From Zhengitettix transpicula (taxonomy: Eukaryota > Arthropoda > Insecta > Orthoptera > Tetrigidae), in the NCBI GenBank assembly GCA_037074705.1, contig CM073596.1:53410001-53474000 (forward strand): a stretch of 64,000 bases of DNA, given 5' to 3'. Below, one piece after another: positions 24,154-36,300 of the stretch. Both the position numbers and the translations under genes were made by a program. Below the pieces are notes generated by a model. It was not told where the DNA came from and did not search any database. It was given only the letters and a program-made list of their open reading frames with translations. Every line of letters starts with the position of its first letter. The first letter of the stretch is position 1.

Positions 24154-27100
24154 ATGCATTACAAGCAGATAGTTCAAGTTGCAACGTCGTTATTTGGTTT
24201 AGTGTTTGCCAATGTAACATTATTACAATTTGCTAAACATTTGTCGTATTTACCCAGTGGTGAAGTTTTGAAAGGTACATGATTCGGACCATCGGTACAG
24301 TCGTAGGCGTACTATGAAACGTATTTGTATTTCAGTAACAATATAAAAACTGAGGAATTTAAATGGCGTAACATGATATAACTTTTGACATAGATGATTC
24401 ACTAAACAGCTCTTATTTGATTGTATTCTTATTTAAGAAATAAGTCAATTTTCTTAATATTCCGTTTAAAGTGTTTTTTGAAATTTTTGTTATAAATTAT
24501 GACTCAAGTATACTGTGACAAAAAGAAATTTTATTTGTTTCATGCCAGTGTACTGTTATCCTTTTCTTTCAGATCAACATAGTAGCTTATTTTCATTATT
24601 TAGGTCCCTTACAATCGATTGGTTACTCATATGCGGATTTATTGTTCAACACTCCATTCTGCTCCCAGTGATTAAATTGATTTTATCTAGAATTGGTTTT
24701 ACTACAATAGAAAGAAGTGTTTATGTAATTTTGACTTCAATTTCCTTGCAGGTATTCATATTAAGTATCATAAACATTTAGAACTTCTCTAATATATAAT
24801 GTTACAAATAGATGTACAACACATTTTTTACTTTATATTGTATAAATGACTCTGTGTTGTTGTATATATGCATACTACAATGAATTTATTTAAGAGTGTA
24901 TTCAATTTTTTACTGCAATGATCTTATGAGTTCCTTAATTTGACCTATTTTAAAAATCGTTTATATTTATTTCAAGAAAAAAACATCATGTAACATACTT
25001 ATTAACCTGTGCAAAAATCATATTTATGTTTAATCCCCCAAGCCAGATTACAATACATGTAGCCTGCTGTGTGTGCTATACTCCACAATCACAGAAATCT
25101 CCATATCAATTTAAAGAAAACAATAATCGTTCCACACATTTCTACTACCATGACATGGCAAGAACAGCTCAGGCACAGTTCCATCACGTTTGCCCATTTG
25201 CTACTTACAGGATTGAATGATTTAACCAGTTCTGAACTCCATTTTCTGGGAACACTCTTTCCACATATTTATCACCAGATACAAGTTAAGGAGTTTCATA
25301 CAGTCACATATATATTTAAGTTTTGTAATCTGTAACTGACTAGAATAATGTCACATGTGACTGAATTGAGTAATTTGAAATTTATTATTTTCTCCATAGC
25401 ATATTTTTAGGTTTATTTTCGATGTTGTTGGACAGTTGCAGTTAATTTCTGTATTGTCTTTCAATTGCAAATGCCAAAGAAAATTGGCTGTTCATAAAGA
25501 ATATGCTTTCAACTTTTATAGTTTATCAGACTTCAACATTGTTGTATTGTATCCTTTTAATCCAAAATATACAAAAATAGGACAAGTCAAATAGCAAGAT
25601 AAAATTAATAGTTTTACTAGTAATATAAAAAAAGCTGAAATAAAAATTTAAAGTTGAATAAAAGCATTATATAATTCTAATATATACAATTAAGAAAATA
25701 CATACAGACACAATTAAAGTTAATGGAGGTTGCCATTCAGATTTTTCAATAATTTCTTTACATTATATCTGAATGTTACAACCTGTTCCACCAATTCTGC
25801 TGGAAATTTTTCTCCTCCAATATCATTTACCCAAATTTGGCATTATTTAAGCCTTTGAAACTTTAAGGTACATTGGCATGCCAATGTGTATTTTGTGCAT
25901 GAATGTCACTGTTCACACCAAAATAAAACAGACTGTCCATTATATTAAAATGAAAAACATCTGATTGAAAATAATTAACAAGTATTGACTATCTTTCTTA
26001 TTAATAACTAGCTGGGTGCCCGGCGTTACCCGAGATGTCATTTATCTATAACCCCCGATATGACTCCAATTTATGCAATTTTTATGTAACGCTCCTCGAA
26101 CCCTATCCGTAAATGTGCTCACCTCCCATGCCGAAGTGGGTTGAAGTCATTTACCAAATATATCAGTCGTTTTTACATGTTAGAAGATGACCACCCCCAC
26201 AAATGTGTGATAATCAAAAAATATTTATTCCACTCAAAAATCGGCCGATTACATTGTCTGAAAATTTCTACCCCCGCCCTCCACCTCCCAAACCCGCCAC
26301 GTTACCCAGGTTGTCACAATTAGACACAGCGACATTCATAGTCTCTGAACTGATTCGAATCTCGGTTGTTTTTGCGTTTTTTAAATTTAACGCACCTCCA
26401 CCCCACCCATATCCTTTCTCCCCTCACAGGAGTTGAAATTATCCACAAACAACCTCGGTATAAATACTATCAAAGTAATTAACCCCAGGAAATAAATATC
26501 GCAAATATCGACTGTTTAACATGTTTGAAAATTTCCACCCCCGACCACTCCCGCTTTGGGGATTTAAACAGCAAGTTTAATGTTGTAATTAAACTCAATG
26601 ACAACTATATCCCCAGATTCGACTCGAATCTCGATGGTTTCTGTTTTCTTTTTATGTAATGCCATTTTACGCCCACCCGTAAGGGTACACTCATCCAAAG
26701 CCCGAAAGGGGTTGAAATTATACACAAAGAACATGTAGAGAAATTTATGAATCTCCCTCCACCCTCACCCCCAATTGTGATCTTTCACGTGTGTCAAGAG
26801 GTTGAAATTAAAAGCAAAATCGGTAGAAATCTTGTCAATGACATTGTCCCCGACAAATATTTATTCGCTACAATAATCAACCGTTTAACATGTGGAAAAA
26901 AAAATTTACACCCCCACTAACCCTTCTTTGGGGGAATTAAACGGTGAGTTGAATGTAATAATTTAACTCATACACATCTATGACCGTGGATTCGACTCCA
27001 ATGTAGATTGTTTCTCATCATCATAATGTAATTCCACTCCACCTCCACCCTTAAGGGAAGCTCCATTCTGAATCCCAAAAGATGTTGAAATTATACATGG

Positions 27101-30100
27101 GCAAAAAGTAGACAAATTTTATTAATTTAATTGATCCTGAAATATATTTAATCGACGCAAAAAATGGCCGGTAAACTTGTTTTAAAATTTATACTCCCCG
27201 TACATCTCCGCCCAACCCTCACCCGCGCTTTACCCAGATTGTCAAAAATAAATTCAGTGACAGCCATTACCTTCGATTTGACTCGAAACTCGGTTGTTTT
27301 TACGTTATTTTCTTGTAAATCCTGTTCACCCCCACCCCTATCATGCCTACAAACAACTTCGGTAGAAATACTATCAACGTCAATGGCCTGGGCATTTATT
27401 TATTCAACGCTAATATCGATGATTTAACGTATTTAAAAAATTCCATCGCGTCCATTCCCGCACCCAGGGGATTAAATGGGTAATTGAATATCATCTCAGA
27501 TAACATCAGTTGAAACACTCTATCTTTGATTCCTAAATATATTTATCTACCTAATTATCGACTGTTTTAGCATGTTGATGTTTCCACCCCCTCCTCTAAG
27601 TGTGCTTCCCTCAAGGGGAACCACAAAAGGGTTATATTTTACAATCAACATCGTTATATATATTATCCATTTAATTGACCTTGACAATTAATTATTTAAT
27701 GTAAATATCGACTGTTTAACATGTTATAAAAATTCCACCCCGTCCACCCCATCCACTCCCGCTTCTGGAGATTAAATGGCCAGTTGAATGCTATAATTGA
27801 ACTTGGCGACATCCATAACCTTGGATTTGACTCCAATATCGATTGTATTCACATTATTTTAATGTAGCTATCCTCCACCCCACCCCTAAAAGTGATATAC
27901 TGATAAGCCCGAAAGGGGGTGAAGTTATACTCGCAGAACATGTAAAGAAATTTTTTGAATCTCACTGATTCCTAAAAATATTTATTTGTTGCAAAAATCG
28001 GTAGATTAACATGTTTGACAATTACCACACCCAACCGCCCTCGTCCCTGGGAGGTTAATTGTTACTTTAATGTCATAATTAAATTCATCGTTAACCATAA
28101 CTTTGGTTTGGACTCCATTCTCGGTTGGATTTAAATTATTTTCTTGTAACATTCCTCCATCCCTAACCCTAGAGTTCTTCTTTCCCAAAATGTTGAAATT
28201 TTACTGACATACATTGTTACAAATACAATTTATCACTTTTACCTGGATAATATTTATCCGACTTAAATATTGGCCGCGTTAACATGTTTGAAGATATCCA
28301 CCCCGAACCACACCCACTTGGGAGACTTAAACGACAACTTGAGTATCATAATTAAACTCACGGACAACCGCAACCCTTGATTTGAGTCCAATCTCAGGTG
28401 TGTTTGCGTTATTATTATATAAATCAACCCCCCCCCCCTGCACCCTTAAGAGTGCTCCACTCCAAATCCCGAAAGAGGTTATATTAAATATATGGAACAT
28501 AAAGATAAATATAATAAATCTCAGTGAACCAGAACAATATTTATTCTACTTAAACATCGACTACTTAACATGTTTGAAAATCTCAACCCCCGTCCATCCC
28601 CGCTTGGGGAAGTTAAACTGTAAGTTAAATGTCATAATTAAACACAGTGACAAATATAACCCTGGATTTGACTTGAAACTCAAATGTGTTGGTGCCATTG
28701 TTCCCGAATTATATTGATTTGACACAAAAATCAGCCGATTACCATGTTAGAAAATTTCTAACACCCCCTCTCATCACCGCCAATTCCCACCAACCCCTGT
28801 GAGTTTCTCAGTTTGTTATAAATAGTCTCAGCGACATCCTATTTGACTCGAACCTTGGTTGATTTGGCTTAAATTATATGAAACGTCCCTCCATCCCACA
28901 CATAAGGGTGCTCACCTCACATGCCGAAAGAGGTTGATATTATACACAAAAAACATCAGTAGAAATACAATCAATATAATTAACCCTGAAAAATATTGCT
29001 TCAATGCTAATATCTGCCGTGTTTGCATGTTCCAAAATTTCCAACCCACTACCACTGCATCTGAGGGATAAATGTCAAAATGAATATCATAACTAAACTC
29101 AGTGACATCCATACCCTTTAATTTGATTCCAATCTCGTTGAAATTCGCATTATTTTCTTGTAACGTATCTCCACCCCAAACCATAAGAGTGCCCTTTTCT
29201 CAGGGTGTAGGGGATGAAAATTATATTCAGATAACATCGGTGGAAACACTATCAATATCTTTGACTCCTTAAAATATTTATCCGATCGAAATATCAACTG
29301 TTTTAGCATGTTTAACTATTTCCATCCCCGTCCACCCCCGCTTCTGGGGGCGGTAGACGCGTCTCACCCCAACAGTGTTTGTTTCCTGGTTGCAAAGAAC
29401 ACGTGTACGAAATTTGGTGAAATTCGCCCCACTGGTGTAGATTTGTATAAGGAACATACAAACAAATATACAAACACTCTGATTTATTTATTAGAAGAAG
29501 AAGATTATGTTTATATATTGTCATATAAAATTTACTTTAACAGCTTTCTGTTTATAATATTACAATTGAATAAGATTTATAAAGTTCGTAGTATGTCTTG
29601 AGTCACCTTTTCTTTATCAATTTATATGTCTGATGAAATAAATTTGTTGGCTTTCAGATTCTGGTTTTATATTGGAATTTTTGTACATCCTTCATTATTT
29701 GGAATGTAGATATAACAGATAATAGGCTGTTGTGGTGGATGTATACACTAATTCATTGTTTTGCATGGATCCAATTTTTTGTTCAATTTTTATTCATGGA
29801 TCCTTTTGAATTGTTTGGTGTCACGCAGGTACTAAAGCTCACTGCTATTAAGTTTTTGTTCACAAACTATTTTTTTTTCATTTCAAAAGTGTTAATATTT
29901 CAGGTGTACTATAATTTGAAAGGGTGGAATGATCCTCTTACATACAAATCAAATAATTTGAGACTACTTTATCGCCACATGAGACATCAAGGATTAATTG
30001 TTTTGAGTATTGTACTTTTGTTATACCCAATTATGAGGTAATATATGAGTAATATTAAGCACACCCATTTTAATGTGCAAAATATATTGCCAATCTTTAT

Positions 30101-30260
30101 TTTGTCATAAAGTTTACCTGTATTTTTTTTTAAATATTCCAGTATTGACAGATTATTGTTGTCAGTTATGTTGACCTTGTATATGATAATTTCTTGGAAT
30201 CCTGGCAATTCTGATTACATCTATGTAGAAGAACAAAAGAGAAAAAGAAAACTTCATTAA
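24154..30260 (+). CDS. NRM: Nurim homologue (inner nuclear membrane protein)
   Basis: Multi-pass inner nuclear membrane protein related to isoprenylcysteine carboxymethyltransferase-type membrane folds. Exons: 24154-24274, 24573-24751, 29658-29828, 29904-30037, 30143-30260; all GT-AG and phase-consistent; 240 residues (human about 262). The N-terminus MHYKQIVQVATSLFGLVFAN forms a first hydrophobic segment. Exon 2 contains GFIVQHSILLPVIK and ERSVYVILTSISLQ. Exons 3-5 contain DPFELFGVTQVYYNLKG, LRLLYRHMRHQGL and TDRLLL-like SIDRLLLSVMLTLYMIISW, matching the conserved C-terminal half of nurim. An upstream ATG at 24123 is in another frame that stops early, so 24154 is preferred. Intron 2 (24752-29657) is 4.9 kb and contains the large tandem array. 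Confidence 0.9.
25945..26008 (+). repeat. Family B outer-end fragment
   Basis: Contains CATCTGATTGAAAATAATTA and GACTATCTTTCTTATTAATA, the outer end of family B fold-back elements. It abuts the start of the tandem-array element at about 26009, so the array element either inserted into or recombined with this older repeat. Confidence 0.5.
26009..29490 (+). repeat. 3.4-kb C-rich tandem array within a dispersed element, nurim intron 2
   Basis: Starts AACTAGCTGGGTGCCCGGCG and ends with AAATTTGGTGAAATTCG, GGTGTAGATTTGTATAAGGA and ACAAATATACAAACA. Between these ends about 13 diverged units repeat. The anchor ATCGACTGTTTAACATGTTT and its variants lie near 26239, 26507, 26876, 27161, 27415, 27556, 27706, 27995, 28266, 28556, 28728, 29009 and 29290. 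Spacing is mostly 250-290 bp, with three shorter steps of about 140-170. Each full unit has a block like GGATTTGACTCCAATCTCGG, a C-rich tract such as CTCCACCCCACCC, a CCGAAAGGGGTTGAAATTA block and a second C-rich tract such as CCACCCCCG. No coding sequence is conserved across units. A compact single-unit relative with the same termini lies at 37995-38175 on the other strand. Confidence 0.9.
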
Positions 30261-30504
30261 TCGATAGGACAGTAATTTTGGAGGTAAAATATTGTTGTTA
30301 TGTTATTATCTAGAAAAAAGTAGCAGAACAATATTAATTTGTTTTTCTAATATCTTAAAACTATGTAATTTAGAATTATCAAATACTTTTACATGGTCTA
30401 TAAACTCAATCTGTAAGCTTTACGAACTCTGCAGTCATTGACAAAAGTCAATATCCAATGAGTTATTGAAATCAATTAAAGGATCTGGATAGAAAAAGAT
30501 TGAC

Positions 30505-30575
30505 GGGACTAGGAATTGAACCCAGAACCCTTACTCGGTATGTGGGTGCTCCTGTGAGCTATCAGAGTCGACTCC
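30505..30575 (-). repeat. tRNA-derived SINE head
   Basis: On the minus strand the sequence has an A-box-like TAGCTCACAGGAGC (30548-30561) followed, 25 bp later, by a B-box-like GGGTTCAATTCCT (30510-30522) and a CTAGTCCC end. This is the internal RNA polymerase III promoter layout of a tRNA gene. The rest does not fold as a good tRNA cloverleaf, so a SINE head is more likely than a working tRNA. The body probably continues leftwards to about 30430. Confidence 0.6.
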
Positions 30576-30689
30576 AGGCAAGGCATGAGATTTCTCCATA
30601 CATGGTTTAAGCCTGAGTTATGCTAACATACGATTCACTGGATCACATTCTTTATGCCCTAATTTTAGGACGCAATAAGGAATGGATAT

Positions 30690-30900
30690 TTACTTTGTAC
30701 GGATCACAGATGCAATGAATTCTTTGAAGAAATTAAAGAACAGCTTCCAAACAAAGCTCAGCCATATAGGTCATGAAACTGATTGATAGGATCAGGATAG
30801 ACTTTCCTGGTGTTGTTTGTTTATTAACCTGATGATGGCGGAGATGAATTCTCTGAAATGTTATGTTTTAGTAATTGTTTGACCTAGTTGATAAACTGAG
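30690..30900 (+). repeat. Dispersed repeat end with CTGATGA...GAAA motif
   Basis: 30829-30858 reads CTGATGA, TGGC, then a hairpin GGAGA/TCTCT, then GAAA. Such ends are typical of the terminal parts of Penelope-like and related elements in insects. The four-base insertion between CTGATGA and the hairpin makes a working hammerhead unlikely. The boundaries are approximate. Confidence 0.4.
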
Positions 30901-33394
30901 AATATTTTATGAAATGATTAATCATTTTTTTCACAGCATTGTATTAAACCTTTTCAGTCTTTAAGTTCATAAAACGCTCTTCACTCTGTATACTTTAAAA
31001 TGAAGCCTGTATCTACCTTATTGATACTCTTTGAAGGTCTCAAGTTCTAACCTATCTGTAAACTTGTAGTTAATGACAGCAGAGTAAAGAATAGGGCAGA
31101 CATGCCACCTGTTTGGTCCACAAGGCCAGCAACCTGGATTTGTCAGTGGTACAAGCATGTTGCGGAGTTTTGGAGAGTATCTGAATGGGGAGGGGGGGTG
31201 TGTCTGTATCTTGCTTTGATTCCTCTTCTGTGTAAACTAGACTGAAAGTGCAGGATAGAAAACATCATCACCCACTGTCAATCCCCTGCCAACCTTGTGG
31301 TACAGGCAGATGCCACGTCTGCTGTAAGGGGTGTACAGCATTTTTTATTGTTATTTCTCTACATTATGTTCTGTTCATCTAATCACTCTCTCTACTTTTC
31401 TTAAAGTTCCTGTCCCAACTGTCACATGTACATAATGTAATATAACATATGATTTAATGTTGATGTTAGAGCACATTATAGATAATATAGTGTAGAAAAA
31501 TTAAATAAATACTATTAATTTTATTTCTGTTATTTATTTTAAAATAAAATGTTGTTTATGACCAACAGATTATTATTATTTTTTTTTAAAAAAAATTCAG
31601 CTTAATGCAAATAGTAATTTTAAGCAGTTTATTTAGTAAACTGTCTGTTACCGTTCATAAACTACATTTTATTCTATTTTTAAAATATTTATAAAAGAAT
31701 AATGTTGATGAAAACAAGAAGCATAAAAAAGAATGGGTTATACAAGTTGATAGTTAATTTTCTTTAACTAGGACAATACATATGCATTAAATTGAAACAA
31801 ACTAATTTTTTTCCAGATTCAGCTTTCGATGTTTTGAAGAGTGCCTTTTATTTCAGTATTTGTGAATAATCTCATTTTTTGTGTTTTGCATATTTTATAT
31901 ATAGCTATTGTATTTATTATCTTTATGGCAATAAAGTGCTAACTTTTTATTTAGTGATTTTTCCCCTCTATTAAATCATCGGTACTGCAATTAGCCTAAG
32001 TTATTATTTTTAACCATTTTTAAACATTTACATTTGCATTGATGACATAATTTATGTACATTTTTTTTATACTTCAAGATGGAATTCATTTCTGCAGTAT
32101 TGATATCTTTGGTAATTCATCTTTACACTCATGGAAGTTAATCTGATTTTCAATAAGTGGTTGAACTACATTTAAAAATTAAACTGTCCAAGTCTCTTTT
32201 AAAGGCTTCATGGGTTTGGTACAATGTATGGAGATTTCAGATTTGTTTCCTGTGTCTTGGAATATTGCACTTCTGTGCAAATATGATCCGAGTAGTGTAA
32301 GGATATTATACCATTACATCAAATTGTGTAATTTTTAATAAAAATTAAATTGTAAATAAATTAAATGTCCTATATGTAAAAAAAAAAAACACTTTAATAG
32401 TGAACAGAAGAATTAAATCCAAAATGACAACATTTGTTCCTGTTATGAGTAAGAACTGTACTATTTATCAAAAGAGCATAGGATTACAGAAAATAAATTA
32501 TATTTATAAAATTTGATAACTTTTATCTGACTAATAAGCTGGTGCTTTTAATATTAATTAAAAATGAAGTTGGATTATTATAATTATTATATTACAATTC
32601 ATCAATAGCAAATTTGCTATCTTGCTTTTTTAAGTTAGACTTTAATTCCATTGTGAACTATTAAATTGTTTCTGAAGTTTAGACAATTTTATGTATTTAA
32701 TGTCAGAAAAAAAATGCAACAACTTATCTTGTGAAGAATAGCCAGAGGAATTAAATTGTTTGGTGCTCTCATAAATAATGTTATTTTATTGGAGAAATTT
32801 TACTGTTGCTTAAAATCCGGAAGATAAAGGAAATTAAAATCCGCAAAATTACATCGACTCATTCGTAATTTGGGCGATGATCTAATATATAAACGGAGAA
32901 AATAGGGTTTTTAAACGTTATTAATGACATATTTGTGATATCTGAAAGCAAACAAAAAAGTAAATTGATTTGTATATTGTAAGTATACTGTGTTATATTC
33001 TGAAATATCATTCACAAGAAATATGAGAAATTAATTTTTGTTGATCTATAGGTTGCATTAATAAAACTTTACAAACAAAACACTACGAAAATTGTTATAC
33101 AAGTCGTTTAGATACTTTGTTCCTCAAAATTAAATGATAGAAATGCTTGTTACCATATTATGTTACAAAAAATAATTGCATATAATTTTATAGAATTGAA
33201 CTGGAAAATACTTGTCATAGAAACTAATTTATAAAGGTTACTTGAGTAATGTAGTGTTGTGTACGTCTTTGAAGAGGGTAGAATTGTCATCAGTTAATGT
33301 TATTATATTAGTTACTTTATTGTTTTTTTATGGTATATGTCTAATTATTGTTATGGCTACGAGACGTATTTCATCGTGTTGTTAATGGAAAACT

Positions 33395-36300
33395 ATGTCA
33401 GTTCAAATGTCCAGAGGAAAACTGCGAAGCGTGCCTGATATTTGTGCGGATTGTGGTGCAGGAGGTGAGTCAGACATGTCTAAATGTCTTAATTGCCAAA
33501 TTCGAGAGGAGCAACAAGTGCTTCTAATCGAACTTCCAACTAAAACTGAAAATAAACGTGGAAATTGTTTTGAGATTGGGTCTCTCGGCGTTGCGTATTT
33601 CTGAAATATCTTGGTCTTACAAAAAAGGAGTTAACAAATGGTTATAATTTTTAAGATTAAATGTGTAACCCCTAATATTTCTCAAATATATTTTTATCGA
33701 AGAATAACGATTTGTACAAAATACGAAATAGATTTCTTGTAGATAAGTTTAGTTGTTTGAAAATGTTGGGCAGAAAAATATTAAATGTTAACACCTGCAA
33801 TATGAACATTATAAATAATAACTTTGAGTAATTTGACTGATAATTGAACATTCATACTATATTAAATTAGATCAATATTATAAGGCTGTATATGTTTGAC
33901 AGATCTCAGCTTATGTTATTGAAACAATTGCTAGGAAAGTAAATAATATGTTGGATGTAACTTTTTCAACTAAACCCAAAAAATGAAAAAAAAGATGTAT
34001 CATTGAAAATTAATAATAAGAAAGACAGCCAAATACAGACAAAATAAGTGATAATATAAATGTCTCACAATATTTCTGGGATCCTTGTACCTTTCTTCAG
34101 GTGCTAAGAAGAGCCTAATGTGACACAACTGCCACAACTGCTCCTCTTAGCACTTTTGAGCACTGATGAAAGGAAGAAGGATCCCAGAAACATTACATTT
34201 GTAGCATTTGAATTACTCATTCAAAACCTCGGTAATTTTCCATGTAGTACAGTATTATGTTTTGGAGGTGTTTCAGATAATCCAGGTTTTGGTTGACCTG
34301 AGTTCTGTTAACCGGGATTGTACTCCTAAGACAAAGAAATACCTGATATTATCTTGGTTATGCCAACAGAAAATGTATTCTACTATCTCTACTGTAATGT
34401 AACCATGTAATTCAGCTAAATTAAATATTGAGTAGAATTAGGCATCTCAAAGAGAAAAGTGGCAATAGCATGTTGACGTATCAAATTCTATGTTACATAA
34501 TCTTTGAAGTCTAAGATAAAATAAGTATTAACAGACATATGCTAAGGATATCAATATATTACTTGAAAGACATTTCTTAACTTTAGACAGAAAGTTTTAA
34601 TAAACCTCCACATGTAAAAAGATACTACTTTCATACAATGTATTGTACTTATTTAAAGTTTGTTTTAATAAGATATGGGTTGATTTCATAAAATTTGAAA
34701 ACATGATTTATTTTCATATTTGCAGATTCTTCATGGGCATCTCTAAATAGAGGAATTGTTCTATGTGATGAATGCTGCAGTATTCATAGGAGCCTTGGGA
34801 GGCATATATCACAAATTAAGTCTCTTAAAAAGGGGGCATGGAGTCCTTCTCAGTTGCACATGCTACAGCAGTTGAGTAATGGGGGAGTGAACAGTGTGTG
34901 GGAGCATACATTGTTAGATCCTGGTCGCCCTGCAGGGCAACGCAAGAAACCGCAGCCCAAGGATGCTCTTCAGTAAGCTTCAAAATTTAAATGTAGGATT
35001 TGGCTTAATGATCAGCAAAGAAGACATGATGACATCACATTAATACAGAAAATGTGCACTATTCTGGAGGATGTTTCCCTCATTCAACACTTAAAACCCT
35101 TGAAAAATCATGTCGCACAAAATCTTTGTGCAGTCGAGACAAGGATTTTAAGTTTTAAATGAAGGAAAAATCCTCTGGAATAGTGCGTGCTCTCTGTATC
35201 AATGTGACATCATAACATTGTGTTTTTAATTTGTGTAAATGAGAAATTTTTCATACTTTTTGAAAATAATCACTAGTCTTAAATACTTGGAAAGTTGATT
35301 GATTGAAGAAGCCATTATTAATCTCGACTATTACTGTAAAATCAAATTTTGGATATAATTTCAATATTTATCTAACTTATTGGGTTTTTTAATTAATAAT
35401 TATATATATAGAGGATTAAACATAGACCATTTATGGTTTCTCTGAGCACAAGTCTTTTATTATTAATTCCATTTGTACTTAGTTTAGGATATGTCTACAT
35501 AAAATTACAAATGTTACAAGAATGCACAACATTATACTAACCTACAATTAACAATATTAAGTAACACTATGATGGTACACAAAAAACTCTTTGTACAATG
35601 TAATTAGGAATACAATATAACCTACACACTTATTTTAATAATTCGTTTTAATTACAAATAAAATGTAATAAATCCAAAATACATAAATTTGCAACATAGA
35701 ATAATAAGTATATAAAATAGACCAATGCCAGTAGTTACATATACTGTGCTGGCGATGCAGAGGTGACAGGTCGTAGGCTAGGGATGTGATACGGACACTA
35801 GCCAACAGGCTGTTGCAGTAGTTGTGATGTGAACAATGCAAAAATAAAAGTTCATTAACCCTCATTAAAATATCTGACAAACTCCACCCCAATGCAGATT
35901 TGCCAGGATATGGCTTGATTAGACTGAGCAAAAACTGTGAAAAAAGGCTGACAAAGATAATGCACTTTTCAGTTTGGGATTAGGACTTCAACCAGTAGAC
36001 TTCAGAGAAGTCTTTTCGAGGCAGAAAATAGTAAACTTTGAGAGTCCATGTTTGGACCTCAACCAAATAACTTTAAGTTAGTATCTGGACTTAAAGCAAT
36101 ACACTTAAGAAAGTTCTTAAGTATTCTGCAAAGAACTGGCTGCTAAGTTTTCCCGAGATGGCCATGAAAGCACTAACACACAATTTCTGCTTATCAACCA
36201 GTGCATCCAAGGTTGTTTGAACTAAGCAGTCACAACACAAAATATTTGACAAGCACAAGGTACAACAGATCCATGTTCAATGATGTATATTATGTACTAC

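Larger units (their letters stand above)
30261..33394. other. Intergenic stretch between nurim and GIT
   Basis: Contains a tRNA-derived SINE (30505-30575 head) and a repeat end near 30690-30900. It also has a G-run near 31186-31197 and an A-run at 32379-32390. The 31000-31330 part has GC content above its surroundings and may be old repeat, but I cannot assign it. The rest is AT-rich with no recognised gene. Confidence 0.5.

Noticed and set aside
24123..24230. Upstream ATG at 24123 as nurim start
   Set aside because: Its frame stops within exon 1 at TGCTAA; the ATG at 24154 leads into the conserved protein.
26009..29490. CRISPR-like or satellite-RNA reading of the tandem array
   Set aside because: Units are ~285 bp, diverged throughout and lack constant repeat/variable spacer structure; the host is a eukaryote. 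A tandem array within a mobile element fits better.
28912..29601. Open frames of 63-97 residues on both strands in the array
   Set aside because: They are not kept from unit to unit, and stops differ between units; they arise from C-rich low-complexity sequence.
30505..30575. Functional tRNA gene on the minus strand
   Set aside because: A and B boxes are present but the acceptor and anticodon stems do not pair well by eye, so a SINE head is more likely.
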